From assembly GCA_963770275.1 (NCBI GenBank), contig CAVYPD010000018.1, positions 1 through 64,000 of the forward strand: DNA of 64,000 nucleotides, written 5' to 3'. Below, piece by piece: positions 27,878 through 37,419 of this stretch (position 1 is its first letter; each line of letters starts with the position of its first letter). Position numbers and translations under genes: made by a program. The notes beneath the pieces are model-generated. The model was not told where the DNA came from. It did not search any database and saw nothing but the letters and a program-made list of their open reading frames with translations. This DNA is from Roseiarcus sp963770275. Lineage in GTDB: Bacteria > Pseudomonadota > Alphaproteobacteria > Rhizobiales > Beijerinckiaceae.

Positions 27878-30544
27878 TTGAGCAGCGATAATCAACAAAA
27901 AGCGCCCCTCTCCGCTGAGCACGCCCGGCTCGCGAAGGGATCGGCCGCCGCGGCTGGGGGCGATTGGAAGCTCATTGGGCCCTACCTCGCCGAACGCGCG
28001 TGGGGCACCGTGCGCGAGGACTACAGCGCCGACGGCGACGCCTGGCGATATTTTCCGTTCGATCACGCGCTCTCACGCGCCTACCGCTGGAGCGAGGACG
28101 GCTTGGCGGGCCTCAGCGATCGCGAGCAGCGTCTCTGTTTCGCTCTCTCGTTTTGGAACGGGCGCGACCCCATCCTGAAGGAGCGTATCTTCGGCCTCAG
28201 CGGGCCGGAAGGCAATCATGGCGAGGACGCGAAGGAATATTGGTGGTCTCTCGACGCGACGCCCACCTACTCCTGGCTGCGCTGGCGCTATCACTATCCG
28301 CAAGCGGAATTTCCCTATGCGCGCCTGAGGCAGGAGAACGCGAAGCGCACACGCGAGCAGCCGGAATTTGAGCTTCTCGACACTGGCGTGTTTGAGGGCG
28401 ATCGATACTGGCAAGTCACGGCGGATTACGCCAAGGCAGCTGAGGATGATGTCTTAATTCGCATTACCGCGCGCAACGCTGGGCCAGATCCCGCCGAGCT
28501 TCATATCCTGCCGACGCTCTGGTTCCGCAACCGTTGGTCCTGGGAAGACGGCCTCGCCAAACCTGTGATTCGCGCGGCTCCCAACGAGACAGGCTCGGTG
28601 GTGACGGCTGAGGATGAGAAGCTCGGCGCTTGGAGGCTTGCCGCAGGCCCCGATCCCACCGGGCGTCCGCCCACGCTTTTGTTTTGCGACAACGAGACCA
28701 ACATCCCGAAAGTCTTTAATGGCGCCGCTTCAACGCCATACCCCAAGGATGGCGTCAACGACCACGTGGTCAATGGCGCGGCGACCGTCAATCCCGACCA
28801 GCGCGGGACGAAGATGGCCTTCTGGCATCGCGTCACGGTCGGACCCGGAGAGACTGTTGAGATCAGGCTCCGGCTGGCGCGCGACACGCCCGGCCGGACA
28901 ATGGATCTCGGAGAAGCCTTCGCACAAACGCACGCCGACCGAAGTCGCGAAGCCGACGAATATTACGCCGCGCTACGCCCGCAAGGGACAAGCGACGAGG
29001 AAGCGATGGTGATGCGGCAAGCCTTCGCGGGAATGAGCTGGAGCCTGCAATTCTATAACTATGATGTCCCGCGTTGGCTGGTGGGCGACAAGGTGCCCCC
29101 CCCTGAAGCCCGGAAATCCGGCCGTAACTCGGAATGGCGCCACCTCAGCAACCACCATATCGTCGCGATGCCGGATAAGTGGGAATACCCCTGGTATGCT
29201 TCGTGGGATCTCGCTTTTCACAGCGTGGTTCTCGCCCATACCGACCCGGGAATGGCGAAGAATCAGCTGCTGCTGCTTGCGCGCGAATGGTACATGCACC
29301 CGAACGGCCAGCTGCCCGCGTACGAATGGAACTTCAGCGACGTGAATCCGCCGGTTCAGGCATGGGCCGCGCTGGCGGTGTTTCGCATCGACGGGGCTAA
29401 GGATTTCGATTTCCTCGCACGCGTCTTCAACAAGCTGTTGATCAACTTCACGTGGTGGGTCAACCGCGAGGACGCGCGAGGAGATAATGTTTTCGAAGGC
29501 GGTTTTCTAGGACTCGACAATATCGGCCCGTTCGATCGCTCAGTGATGCTCCCGGGCGAAGTCCTTGAACAGTCGGACGGCACCGCCTGGATGGCGAAGT
29601 TCTGCCTCAACATGCTTGAGATGGCGTTGCTGCTCGCCAATCGCAACCCGGTCTACGAGGACGTCGCCATCAAATTCTTCGAGCACTTCGCGTTGATCGC
29701 CGCCGCCATGGACAACTTGTGGGACGAGCAGGATGGATTTTTCTACGATCGGTTGCGTACGAAGGATGGCTCCTCGATCACGGTGCGGGCGCGTTCGATG
29801 GTGGGCCTTCTTCCGGTCTTCGCCGCCGTGGAGCTGGACCCCTCCTTATGGCAGCGATTGCCTATGTTTCGGGAACGGGCGCTCTGGTACCTTGAGCATA
29901 AACTGCGGACGAAAAGCCATCTCTACTACCTCCCCTCAAGCGGCCGGTCCGGTCTGATCTCGCTCGTCGAGAAGTCTCGCTTCCAGCGCATCCTGGCTCG
30001 TATGCTCGACGAGACCGAGTTTCTGTCGCCCTACGGGTTGAGATCGCTCTCGCGCTACCACCAGGAACACCCCTTGGTTCTCGATTTCGACGGTCGCACC
30101 TGCCGGCTCGACTACGAACCGGGAGAGTCCCACTCCGGCCTCTTCGGCGGCAATTCCAACTGGCGAGGGCCAGTGTGGTTTCCCCTCAACTTCCTCGCGA
30201 TCGAGTCGCTCAGGCATCTCCACAACTTCTTCGGCGATGATTTGACGGTCGAACTGCCGACCGGATCGGGCAAAAAGGCAAATCTGCATGAGGTCGCCGC
30301 GGAACTCGAGCGCCGTCTTTCGAGTCTGTTTCTGCTCGACGCGAACGGTCGGCGCCCGGCGCATGGAGCAAACCCGCGCTTCCAGAACGATCCGACGTGG
30401 CGAGATTCGCTTCTCTTCTATGAGTACTTCCACGGCGAGACCGGCGAGGGTCTCGGCGCCTCTCATCAGACGGGCTGGACGGCGCTAGCGGGAGCGCTCG
30501 TGGCGAGTAGAAGCGTCCGCCCTAGCGCCCAACCGAAAACCTGA
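27878..30544 (+). CDS. GH63-like glucosidase
   Basis: An 888-residue cytoplasmic protein (no signal peptide) of the GH63/MGH1-like (alpha/alpha)6-barrel group, whose bacterial members act on alpha-glucosides such as trehalose-like, glucosylglycerate or glycogen-derived sugars. It starts with TTG at 27878. Blocks include DWKLIGPYLAERAWGTVRED, EYWWSLDATPTYSWLRWRY, WYASWDLAFHSVVLA, LPAYEWNFSDVNPPVQAWAA and the C-terminal SHSGLFGGNSNWRGPVWFPL and QTGWTALAGAL. Full length and intact. It follows gnd after 115 bp. The exact substrate is not readable from the sequence. Confidence 0.88.
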   Translation: MSSDNQQKAPLSAEHARLAKGSAAAAGGDWKLIGPYLAERAWGTVREDYSADGDAWRYFPFDHALSRAYRWSEDGLAGLSDREQRLCFALSFWNGRDPILKERIFGLSGPEGNHGEDAKEYWWSLDATPTYSWLRWRYHYPQAEFPYARLRQENAKRTREQPEFELLDTGVFEGDRYWQVTADYAKAAEDDVLIRITARNAGPDPAELHILPTLWFRNRWSWEDGLAKPVIRAAPNETGSVVTAEDEKLGAWRLAAGPDPTGRPPTLLFCDNETNIPKVFNGAASTPYPKDGVNDHVVNGAATVNPDQRGTKMAFWHRVTVGPGETVEIRLRLARDTPGRTMDLGEAFAQTHADRSREADEYYAALRPQGTSDEEAMVMRQAFAGMSWSLQFYNYDVPRWLVGDKVPPPEARKSGRNSEWRHLSNHHIVAMPDKWEYPWYASWDLAFHSVVLAHTDPGMAKNQLLLLAREWYMHPNGQLPAYEWNFSDVNPPVQAWAALAVFRIDGAKDFDFLARVFNKLLINFTWWVNREDARGDNVFEGGFLGLDNIGPFDRSVMLPGEVLEQSDGTAWMAKFCLNMLEMALLLANRNPVYEDVAIKFFEHFALIAAAMDNLWDEQDGFFYDRLRTKDGSSITVRARSMVGLLPVFAAVELDPSLWQRLPMFRERALWYLEHKLRTKSHLYYLPSSGRSGLISLVEKSRFQRILARMLDETEFLSPYGLRSLSRYHQEHPLVLDFDGRTCRLDYEPGESHSGLFGGNSNWRGPVWFPLNFLAIESLRHLHNFFGDDLTVELPTGSGKKANLHEVAAELERRLSSLFLLDANGRRPAHGANPRFQNDPTWRDSLLFYEYFHGETGEGLGASHQTGWTALAGALVASRSVRPSAQPKT

Positions 30545-30713
30545 GCTTATGAGAGGTGGGCGGACAGCATCCGTGCACGGAACGTTTCAACCGGTCCGGA
30601 GTTCTCGCACACTGGGCGCTGCTCAGCGCGCGTAATTTGAGGATTCTCGCGCTGGCGGCGAGCCTGCTGGTTGCGGTCGAGTTCCAACGATCCGCGCAAC
30701 TAAGGAGCGTTCA

Positions 30714-30866
30714 ATGAACGCGCACGAACGTCCAGTCATAACCGAAGACAACAAGACTGCCGTGCGAGCCGGCTCTACAGGAAATAATGTTCGCTACGTG
30801 CTCATCGGCAGCGTGGCATTGGCGATCCTTGCCTGGATTCTCGTCGAGTATTTCGTCCGGCCGTGA
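30714..30866 (+). CDS. Small single-pass membrane protein (50 aa)
   Basis: A 50-codon frame with AAGGAG 5 bp upstream of ATG. Residues 1-25 are polar (MNAHERPVITEDNKTAV and on). Residues about 28-46 form one transmembrane helix (YVLIGSVALAILAWILVEYF), ending VRP. Its stop overlaps the GTG start of udgX (GTGA), so the two are probably translationally coupled. I do not recognise a family. Strong ribosome site, overlap and clean helix argue it is real. Confidence 0.7.
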   Translation: MNAHERPVITEDNKTAVRAGSTGNNVRYVLIGSVALAILAWILVEYFVRP

Positions 30867-31492
30867 GTGTCCGCGTGGTTAACGACGGGCCGAACAGTAA
30901 AATCGAGAGCTTGCGTCGCGAGGCCGCCTCCTGTCAGGCATGTCCTCTGTGGAGAGACGCGACCCAAACCGTATTCGGGGAGGGTCCGCAGGACGCAGAG
31001 ATTATGTTGGTCGGCGAGCAGCCTGGGGATCAGGAAGACCGTGAGGGCCGCCCGTTCGTCGGCCCGGCCGGGCTTCTCTTGGACAAAGCGCTCCGTGAGG
31101 CGGGCGTCGACCGCAAACGCCTATATGTGACGAACGCCGTTAAGCATTTCAAGTTTGAGCCGCGGGGAAAACGACGGCTTCACAAACGTCCGAACGCTAA
31201 CGAGATCAAGATATGCCGGCGTTGGTTATTCGAGGAGATCGAGGCGATAAGCCCGCGCCTTATTGTTGCTCTTGGAGCCACCGCTGCGCGGGGTTTGACC
31301 GGTCGAGCGATTCCGGTCCAGAGCAATCGGGGTTCGCTTCTCAGCATAGACAAAGGACTGCGCGTCTTGATGACGATCCATCCTTCCGCGTTGTTGCGCT
31401 TGCAGGACGAGGAAGAAAAGCGCTCGGGCTACGCAAGTTTTGTGAACGAGCTGCGCTCAATCGAGCGATTGGTCGATATTACGCCACGGTGA
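30863..31492 (+). CDS. udgX: UdgX-type uracil-DNA glycosylase
   Basis: A 209-residue DNA repair enzyme of the family-4-like UdgX branch, which in mycobacteria binds uracil in DNA and stays covalently attached. Motif A is GEQPGDQED (51-59) instead of the GEAPG of family 4. The UdgX-specific R-loop is KRRLHKRP (103-110), whose His107 corresponds to the covalent His of mycobacterial UdgX. Motif B is HPSALLR (173-179). Iron-sulfur Cys are visible at 24, 27 and 118, with KHFKF replacing the family-4 Cys as in UdgX. GTG start inside the previous stop. Confidence 0.93.
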   Translation: MSVRVVNDGPNSKIESLRREAASCQACPLWRDATQTVFGEGPQDAEIMLVGEQPGDQEDREGRPFVGPAGLLLDKALREAGVDRKRLYVTNAVKHFKFEPRGKRRLHKRPNANEIKICRRWLFEEIEAISPRLIVALGATAARGLTGRAIPVQSNRGSLLSIDKGLRVLMTIHPSALLRLQDEEEKRSGYASFVNELRSIERLVDITPR

Positions 31493-31541
31493 GACGAACT
31501 CGGGCATTCGCGCCGCTAAATAGCGTCTTGTACGTCTACCC

Positions 31542-31781
31542 TTAGTCCTTGACCTCAGTGTCAGGTCGATCGCCTCCCTTTTCGTCTTCCTCGTGCCAAC
31601 GGCCGGCGCTGTCCTCATACTCGATCGGGACGCTCTCCCCTGGCGCTCGCTGTTCCTGCGCTGCTCGTTCTGCGGCAGCGTGAGCCGCTTGGCGGGTGGG
31701 AAACGTCTCAGAGAAGACGTCGCCAACTTTATAGGCCCAACCCCCGTCGTGCTCGACGATCGTATAGGTGAGATGGCTCAT
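31542..31781 (-). CDS. DUF2188 protein
   Basis: A 79-residue protein: YTIVEHDGGWAYKVGDVFSE, then FPTRQAAHAAAERAAQEQRA and an acidic tail PIEYEDSAGRWHEEDEKGGD. This is the DUF2188 layout: a small beta-rich domain with a helical AAxxAA segment. Function unknown. It converges with udgX, 49 bp between stops. Small stand-alone DUF2188 genes are common in Hyphomicrobiales. Confidence 0.85.
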   Translation of the reverse strand: MSHLTYTIVEHDGGWAYKVGDVFSETFPTRQAAHAAAERAAQEQRAPGESVPIEYEDSAGRWHEEDEKGGDRPDTEVKD

Positions 31782-32777
31782 GGCCTTGACCTTCTTCTCA
31801 TCGCGTCCGCGCCGACACGGTCAGCTACGCTAGGACCATCTGGAGACTTTGTCGCCGTCTTGCAATGGGGCCTAATGGCGCGTCGCCGCCGAACTAAGCC
31901 TAGACGATCAATCGTCGTGAGCGGCTTCTGCTTCCGCTCGCTGCCAGCGAACCGGTCGAGCGAATGCGCGCCCGGCTCGACAACGACTTTTAATGTATCT
32001 GCTTGCAGAAATCAGAAACATTACGATTTGGGAAGGTGAGCGCGGCCATTGTTTTCCTGACGCTACCCGACGCGCGGATGGGGTTCCGACGTGGTCGAAC
32101 GGAAAAAGTGGATTGCGGAAGGAAAAAGTCGCCGCAAGCCCATTGAATCTTACAAAACGCGAAAGAAAATGGCGAATCATTTGGGCGGGGCGGTGAGACC
32201 GAGCCGGTTGAACTGAAGTCGGACCTGTTTCTTCCAAAAGCGCGCGAAAAGTTGTGACCGAGCGGTAAACTCGGATCCGTTCCACGCAAGCGCGAGATTG
32301 ACGACGCTCAGAGCGTTAGCAGTTGAACCTGCGCTTGGACTGCAGGAGGCTTGCGATCGTTCAAGGCCACGCTTCGACACTTGATCATGCTTGATCACGG
32401 GCTTCCAGTCAGCGCGCGCGGAACGCAGCTGAAACGGCGATATGAAGAATGGCTCCACTTCGGCGATCTCAAGGAACAAGCCGTCTTGCAGGATTAGCCG
32501 AGCTCCGACCAGTGCGCGCAGCGGTGAGATCCGACTGGCGTCGCAGTTGAGAATGAGATCGGGCGCGCGCCGTGCGACTCGGCGTCCTATCGATCACAGT
32601 GCGCGAATTTCTCTCGTATCACGTCGAAACGTCTTATTTGCGGAGCGAAGACGCCGCGTTTGTGTCCGATCTAACGTCCTATTATATTTCCCAAGCTGGC
32701 GATGCGGCTCGTGGGATGGAGGCAACACCCGGATGAGAGCGAGCCCAGATCCGTGCCGCAACAGCTGGGGAGGAGCC
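31782..32777. other. About 1 kb without a recognisable gene
   Basis: Short frames exist on both strands, but none shows a family. The minus-strand frame 32177-32479 ends in FWKKQVRLQFNRLGLTAPPK, which looks protein-like but has no ribosome site and an unconvincing N-terminal half. AGGAGCC before ATG 32778 belongs to the next gene. No terminator, tRNA or repeat was seen. Confidence 0.4.
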
Positions 32778-33794
32778 ATGGGCCGAAGTAGTCGAATGCG
32801 TTTGGCGATGCTGGCGGCGTTGGCGGCCTGGGTTGGCTTGGCCGAGCCCTCCTTTGCGCTCGAGAAGGTGAAATTCGCCACCAACTGGCTCGCTGATCCG
32901 GAAGCGGGCGGCTTCTTTCAGGCCGTGGCCGATGGCACCTACGCCAAATACGGACTTGACGTCACCGTCATACCCGGCGGCCCGCAGACGAATGGGGCGT
33001 TGATGCTGCTCTTCGGCAGGATTGATTTCTTCATGGGCGGCGACCTGATCGGCGATTTCATGAGCGCAGAAAGCAAACTGCCTCTCGTGGCGGTCGCCGC
33101 CGAGTTTCAGAAGTCGCCGCAGATCCTGATGTCGCACCCGGGCGTCGGCCTGGACAAATGGGAGGATCTGCCAAAATCTAATTCCGTTTATCTTGGCGCC
33201 GGCTCGATCAACACCTTCTACGCTTGGCTGAGACTCGTCTACGGATTCAAGGATGAGGCGGTCAGGCCGTATAATTTCAACTCGGCTCCATTCATCCACA
33301 ACAAGATGGCTGTCCAGCAGGGCTATGTCACTTCCGAGCCGTATGAAATCGAAAAACAGGGCGGTTTCAAGCCCAACATCTTCCTGCTCTCGGACTACGG
33401 CTACTCGACGTACTCGACCCTGATTGAGACTCGCCGCGATCTCATCGAGAAGAAGCCTGATTTGGTGCAGCGTTTCGTCGACGCCTCAGCAATCGGCTGG
33501 TACGATTATCTCTACGGCGATAACGCCAAGGCCAATGCGATGATCAAGGCGCAGAACCCCGACATCACCGACGATCAGATCGCCTTCTCGATCGGAGAGT
33601 TGAAAAAACACGGCGTCGTTGATTCTGGCGATACGCTCACGCTCGGGATTGGCGCGATGACCGACGCGCGGTGGCAAGATTTCTTCGACAAAATGGTTGC
33701 GATCGGAATCGTCGACAAGCACACAGACTACAAGAGCGCATACACGTTACAGTTCGTAAATAAGAGGGTCGGTCTCAATCTCCATCCTCAATGA
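32778..33794 (+). CDS. NMT1/SsuA-type ABC transporter substrate-binding protein
   Basis: A 338-residue exported protein. The signal peptide is RMRLAMLAALAAWVGLAEPSFA, then KVKFATNWLADPEAGGFFQA, the common start of NMT1/THI5-like binding proteins (pyrimidine precursors, sulfonates, nitrate and similar ligands). GGPQTNGALMLLFGRIDFFM and MAVQQGYVTSEPYEIEKQ are typical pocket-lining regions. The start at 32778 has AGGAG 5 bp upstream; the frame is open further upstream without coding character. No permease or ATPase gene is adjacent, so its transporter partner must lie elsewhere. Ligand unknown. Confidence 0.9.
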   Translation: MGRSSRMRLAMLAALAAWVGLAEPSFALEKVKFATNWLADPEAGGFFQAVADGTYAKYGLDVTVIPGGPQTNGALMLLFGRIDFFMGGDLIGDFMSAESKLPLVAVAAEFQKSPQILMSHPGVGLDKWEDLPKSNSVYLGAGSINTFYAWLRLVYGFKDEAVRPYNFNSAPFIHNKMAVQQGYVTSEPYEIEKQGGFKPNIFLLSDYGYSTYSTLIETRRDLIEKKPDLVQRFVDASAIGWYDYLYGDNAKANAMIKAQNPDITDDQIAFSIGELKKHGVVDSGDTLTLGIGAMTDARWQDFFDKMVAIGIVDKHTDYKSAYTLQFVNKRVGLNLHPQ

Positions 33795-33839
33795 TTGGTC
33801 GCGAGAGATCCACAATGCCGCGCACACGGATCATCGCTG

Positions 33840-34112
33840 ATGTCGTATATTGCGGTAGTCAGCGTAGTGTGGCCATGGATCGCGCGGCTGGGACTCGGCA
33901 GGCTTCCGCGTGACATTTTCGTCCGGCGAGAGGGATTTCACCTTTGCGCGTCGGTCACGACCGGCATTCTCGTGCGCGCAGTTCTGTCACTGACCCTGTG
34001 GCTTTTTCGCGATGAAGGCGGAAGCTGCGGAGGTCTAATAGGACGGAGCCGTTACGTGCCCTCCTCTCCAGAAGGAGCCTTTGCAACGAGCGTCCGCAAG
34101 GTGATTGAATAA
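33840..34112 (+). CDS. DUF2905 membrane protein with 3-prime extension
   Basis: The first 60 residues match the DUF2905 pattern: IARLGLGRLPRDIFVRREGF followed by a hydrophobic helix (VTTGILVRAVLSLTLWLFR), where most family members end. Here the frame reads on for about 30 residues (EGGSCGGLIGRSRYVPSSPE and on) and ends inside the convergent alkB gene, a 61-bp tail-to-tail overlap. The N-terminal helix is shorter than usual. Probably a small inner-membrane protein of unknown role, with its original stop lost. Confidence 0.65.
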   Translation: MSYIAVVSVVWPWIARLGLGRLPRDIFVRREGFHLCASVTTGILVRAVLSLTLWLFRDEGGSCGGLIGRSRYVPSSPEGAFATSVRKVIE

Positions 34113-34686
34113 CGAAGGTGATCGAACGCGGGAATGCTGTGCTCCCACGCGGTGCGGGCGGGCCCCGAAAGAAGATAAACCGAGCATGGCTCGACCGTGA
34201 TCGACGCTCGGTCCCAAGTCTCACCGGCCTTCTGGCGAAAACGCAGGACGCACGGGGCAAGCAGCGACACGCCGACGACCTCATCGAACTGTGCCTTGTC
34301 GTGATGCCACCCAATTCCCGCGCCAGGCCGATACTCGTTGATCAGCACTTGGCGGAAGATCTCCGCCGATCGGTAAAATATTGCGGCAATCTTATTCCGC
34401 AGGAAGACGAGAAAGGACGGAAACGGCGAAGCCTCAACGACAGCACGACGGTCGTAGTCATAGCGGTATCCGAAGCTCACCACTTGGCGAGTGGCCAGAT
34501 ACCCATGAAAGTCGAACGGCCTGAACGGGAGGTTGGCAAGCTCACGCACAAGCGGGCCCTCTTCATCGGGGAGAGGACGTTCGGACGATAGCAAAAACCC
34601 TCCGGTAGGCCGTTGAGCGCAGTGAACAGATCGGCTTGAGGAGAAGGTGAGGAAGACCGGACGCGGTGGCGACTTGTAGCGCTCAT
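34052..34686 (-). CDS. alkB: AlkB-like 2-oxoglutarate/Fe(II) dioxygenase (frameshifted)
   Basis: DNA/RNA demethylase of the AlkB family. The catalytic part has INEYRPGAGIGWHHDKAQFD (Fe ligands in the HxD), the distal His in PARTAWEHSIP, and the 2-oxoglutarate Arg in RYSITLRTL. The N-terminus ADLFTALNGLPEGFCYRPNV, ending LSP, is in another frame. Restoring one G in CTCTCCCCGATGAAG (CCGGAT) at about 34578 joins LSP to DEEGPLVRELANLPFRPFDF. One missing base in an otherwise intact gene suggests a sequence error. It converges with the DUF2905 gene. Confidence 0.85.
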
Positions 34687-34739
34687 AGCCCATAGATAAG
34701 GGCCCCAGAACCTATCCAAGACTTCGCCGCAACAGCCTG

Positions 34740-36680
34740 TCAGGCCGCCTTCCGACCTCGCTTCGGCGACCGGACCGGCTTGGCCGGTTCGGTTTTCGTA
34801 GCATTCTCATCGAAGAGCTCAGCCAATTTCTCCGTCATGGCGCCGCCGAGCTCCTCGGCGTCGACGATCGTCACGGCGCGCCGATAGTACCGCGTCACGT
34901 CATGACCGATGCCGATGGCGATGAGTTCGACCGGTGAGCGAGTCTCAATCTCCTCGATTACGTAACGCAAGTGGCGCTCGAGATAGTTGCCGGGGTTCAC
35001 GGAAAGCGTTGAATCGTCAACAGGCGCTCCGTCGGAGATCATCATCAAGATCTTGCGCTGCTCGGGACGGCCAAGAAGACGTTGGTGCGCCCAGTCGAGC
35101 GCTTCGCCGTCGATATTCTCCTTGAGCAAACCCTCGCGCATCATCAGCCCGAGGTTCTTGCGCGCGCGCCGCCACGGCGCGTCTGCTGACTTGTAGATGA
35201 GATGGCGCAAGTCGTTGAGCCGACCTGGATTGGCGGGCTTCCCCGCCTGGAGCCAGGACTCGCGCGACTGTCCGCCCTTCCAGGCGCGGGTGGTGAAGCC
35301 TAGGATCTCCACCTTGACGCCGCAGCGCTCGAGCGTGCGGGCGAGAATGTCGGCGCAGGTCGCCGCGACCGTGATCGGGCGGCCGCGCATCGAGCCGGAA
35401 TTGTCTATGAGCAGAGTCACCGTGGTGTCGCGAAACGCCATGTCCTTCTCCTGCTTGAAGGACAGAGGCTGCTGCGAATCGATGATCACACGCGGCAAGC
35501 GCGCAGTGTCGAGAACGCCCTCTTCGAGATCGAACTCCCACGAACGGCTCTGCTGCGCCATCAGCCGTCGTTGCAGCCGGTTGGCCAGTCGAGCGACGAC
35601 CGAATGGAGGTTCTGCAATTGCTTGTCGAGGTAGTCACGCAAGCGCTGCAATTCATCCGCGTCACACAATTCCTCCGCGTCGATTATTTCGTCGAAGCGA
35701 GTGGTATAGGCCTTGTAGTCGGGACCGCGACGCTCAGGGGCTTGAGGCTGCGGGGGGCGCGTCTCCGCCGCCTCCTCAGCGTCGCCTGCCTCACTTTCGT
35801 CCTCGAGTTCCGACGACGGCGCCTCTACCGTGTCGATCGCGCCATCGTCGGCATCGTCGGTCGTCTCATCGGCCGCTTCGCGCTGCATTGAATCTTGCGT
35901 TGACTGGTCTTCGCCCTCGCCTTCGGTTTCATCAGGCTGGTCGGGCGGCGCGTTGTCTTCCGTCTCCTCGTCGGACTCCTCGCCGTCAGCGTCGGCGTCG
36001 TTTGCGAGCCCCAAGGAAGATAGGACTTTGCGCACTAGCCTCGCATAGGCGCGTTGATCGAGCAGAGCGTCACCGAGTTGATCAAGGTCAGCGCCGGCCT
36101 TCTCTTCGATAAAGGGACGCCAGAGCTCAACGAGACGCGCCGCGCCGCGCGGGGGCTCGAGTCCCGTCATGCGCTCGCGCGCGAGCATCGCGACCGCTTC
36201 CTCCAATGGCGCTTCCTCGCGAGTGCGCGCCTCTGCGAACGGGCTGCGGTGGTAGCGGTCGTCGAGCATAGCGGTGATGTTCGACGCCACGCCCTGCATG
36301 CGGCGCGAGCCGATCGCTTCAACCCGCGCCTGCTCGACCGCGTCAAACAGCGCGCGCGCCGGCGGACTCTGCGGCGCGAGGCGCCGGTGAATCGCGTCGC
36401 TATGACAAGCGAGCCGCAGGGCGAACGAATCGGCGAGGCCCCGGACGACCGCGGCCTCGCGCGGATTCGGCTTGCGCGGCGGCTCGGGCAGTCGCGCTTT
36501 GGCGCCCTCCGGCGAGGTGATGAGCGAGGGCTTGTCCGCCGAGAACGCGACTTCGAGCCCGGGTTGACGGGCCAGAGCGCGGGTGCAAGAGGCGAGCGCC
36601 TGCTTGAACGGCTCATTCGGCGTCTCGGCCTTGCCGGCTGGCTTGCGGTTGCTGGTCGGCTTGACGTCGACGGTCGACAT
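34740..36680 (-). CDS. cobT: Cobaltochelatase subunit CobT
   Basis: A 646-residue AAA-partner subunit of the aerobic cobaltochelatase (CobN-CobS-CobT), which inserts Co into hydrogenobyrinic diamide in B12 synthesis. Start at 36680, MSTVDVKPTSNRKPAGKAET. The middle (about residues 230-320) is a very acidic linker (DADADGEESDEETEDNAP and on). The C-terminal VWA domain has the MIDAS motif LLIDNSGSMRG, with MMISDGAPVDD later, and a basic tail. CobS usually lies beside CobT; here neither neighbour is CobS, so the chelatase genes are split. Confidence 0.95.
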   Translation of the reverse strand: MSTVDVKPTSNRKPAGKAETPNEPFKQALASCTRALARQPGLEVAFSADKPSLITSPEGAKARLPEPPRKPNPREAAVVRGLADSFALRLACHSDAIHRRLAPQSPPARALFDAVEQARVEAIGSRRMQGVASNITAMLDDRYHRSPFAEARTREEAPLEEAVAMLARERMTGLEPPRGAARLVELWRPFIEEKAGADLDQLGDALLDQRAYARLVRKVLSSLGLANDADADGEESDEETEDNAPPDQPDETEGEGEDQSTQDSMQREAADETTDDADDGAIDTVEAPSSELEDESEAGDAEEAAETRPPQPQAPERRGPDYKAYTTRFDEIIDAEELCDADELQRLRDYLDKQLQNLHSVVARLANRLQRRLMAQQSRSWEFDLEEGVLDTARLPRVIIDSQQPLSFKQEKDMAFRDTTVTLLIDNSGSMRGRPITVAATCADILARTLERCGVKVEILGFTTRAWKGGQSRESWLQAGKPANPGRLNDLRHLIYKSADAPWRRARKNLGLMMREGLLKENIDGEALDWAHQRLLGRPEQRKILMMISDGAPVDDSTLSVNPGNYLERHLRYVIEEIETRSPVELIAIGIGHDVTRYYRRAVTIVDAEELGGAMTEKLAELFDENATKTEPAKPVRSPKRGRKAA

Positions 36681-36901
36681 TCGGGACCTTCGAAAGGAAG
36701 ACACTGCGGAAAAGGCGAGAAGTTGTCTATAGGCCGTGCGCTGAGGCCGCGGCAAGGAGGACCGCACCGCTCAAAACGCCGCGGGGAACGGGATCGACTC
36801 AGGCCGCTTCGAGGCCCTCGGCCTTACGATATGGGCGCGGCGGGACCGAAATCAATCGATTCGCTCGCAGCGATCAGTCTAGCGCCCTCCGCTCTGCTTC
36901 G

Positions 36902-37363
36902 CTAGACGGCGCGGGCGCGCCACGCGTCCAGCGACCAGGTGCCAGGGCCAAGAAGCGCCAGAGCGAGGTAGCCCCCGGCCATAGCGACGTTTTTTTCTGA
37001 AGTTGGATCGCCCGATCAGCGCCCGTGTGGAAGAACAGCGCCGTCAGCAAGCAAAAGCCAAAAAGCGCGATCGCCGCCCACCGCGTCTTCAAGCCGAAGA
37101 GCACCAGCAGGCCGCCGCCGAGTTCAGTCAGAATAACCAGCGGCAGCAGCCGGCCGTCAACCCATGGGCCTGCATATAGCCTGCGACGCCGGAATAACCC
37201 GCGATCTTCCGGGCGCCCTCGACGATAAAAACGTAGGCCAGCATCGCCCGGGCAAGCAGACCGAGCGGACCAACCCACCGGACAAGAAAATTGAGGTCAG
37301 CGTCAAAAGCACACGCCTCGACCGGAGGCGTGACCCTCCGCGGGTATATTGCGCCTGCGACAT
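36902..37363 (-). CDS. DoxX-family membrane protein (frameshifted)
   Basis: A small four-helix membrane protein of the DoxX/DoxD group. The parts lie in different frames: VGPLGLLARAMLAYVFIVEG, then GVAGYMQAHG, then VDGRLLPLVILTELGGGLLV and TRWAAIALFGFCLLTALFFH. The first join works with GGGG instead of GGG at about 37165. The C-terminal KNVAMAGGYLALALLGPGTW, ending RARAV, appears if the A7 run at 36991-36997 is A8. A further shift is probable near 37300, between the ATG at 37363 and the first helix. Homopolymer-length errors explain at least two breaks. Confidence 0.75.
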
Positions 37364-37419
37364 CGTGGCTCCTCCGCAGAGCCGGCGCGCCGCCCTGGCG
37401 CGCGGCAGCCAAGTCCAAA

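Noticed and set aside
32177..32479. A small minus-strand gene ending FWKKQVRLQFNRLGLTAPPK
   Set aside because: The C-terminal half looks protein-like, but there is no ribosome site, no family, and the N-terminal half is unconvincing.
36054..36905. A 283-codon plus-strand frame opposite cobT
   Set aside because: Arg-rich shadow of the CobT N-terminal region.
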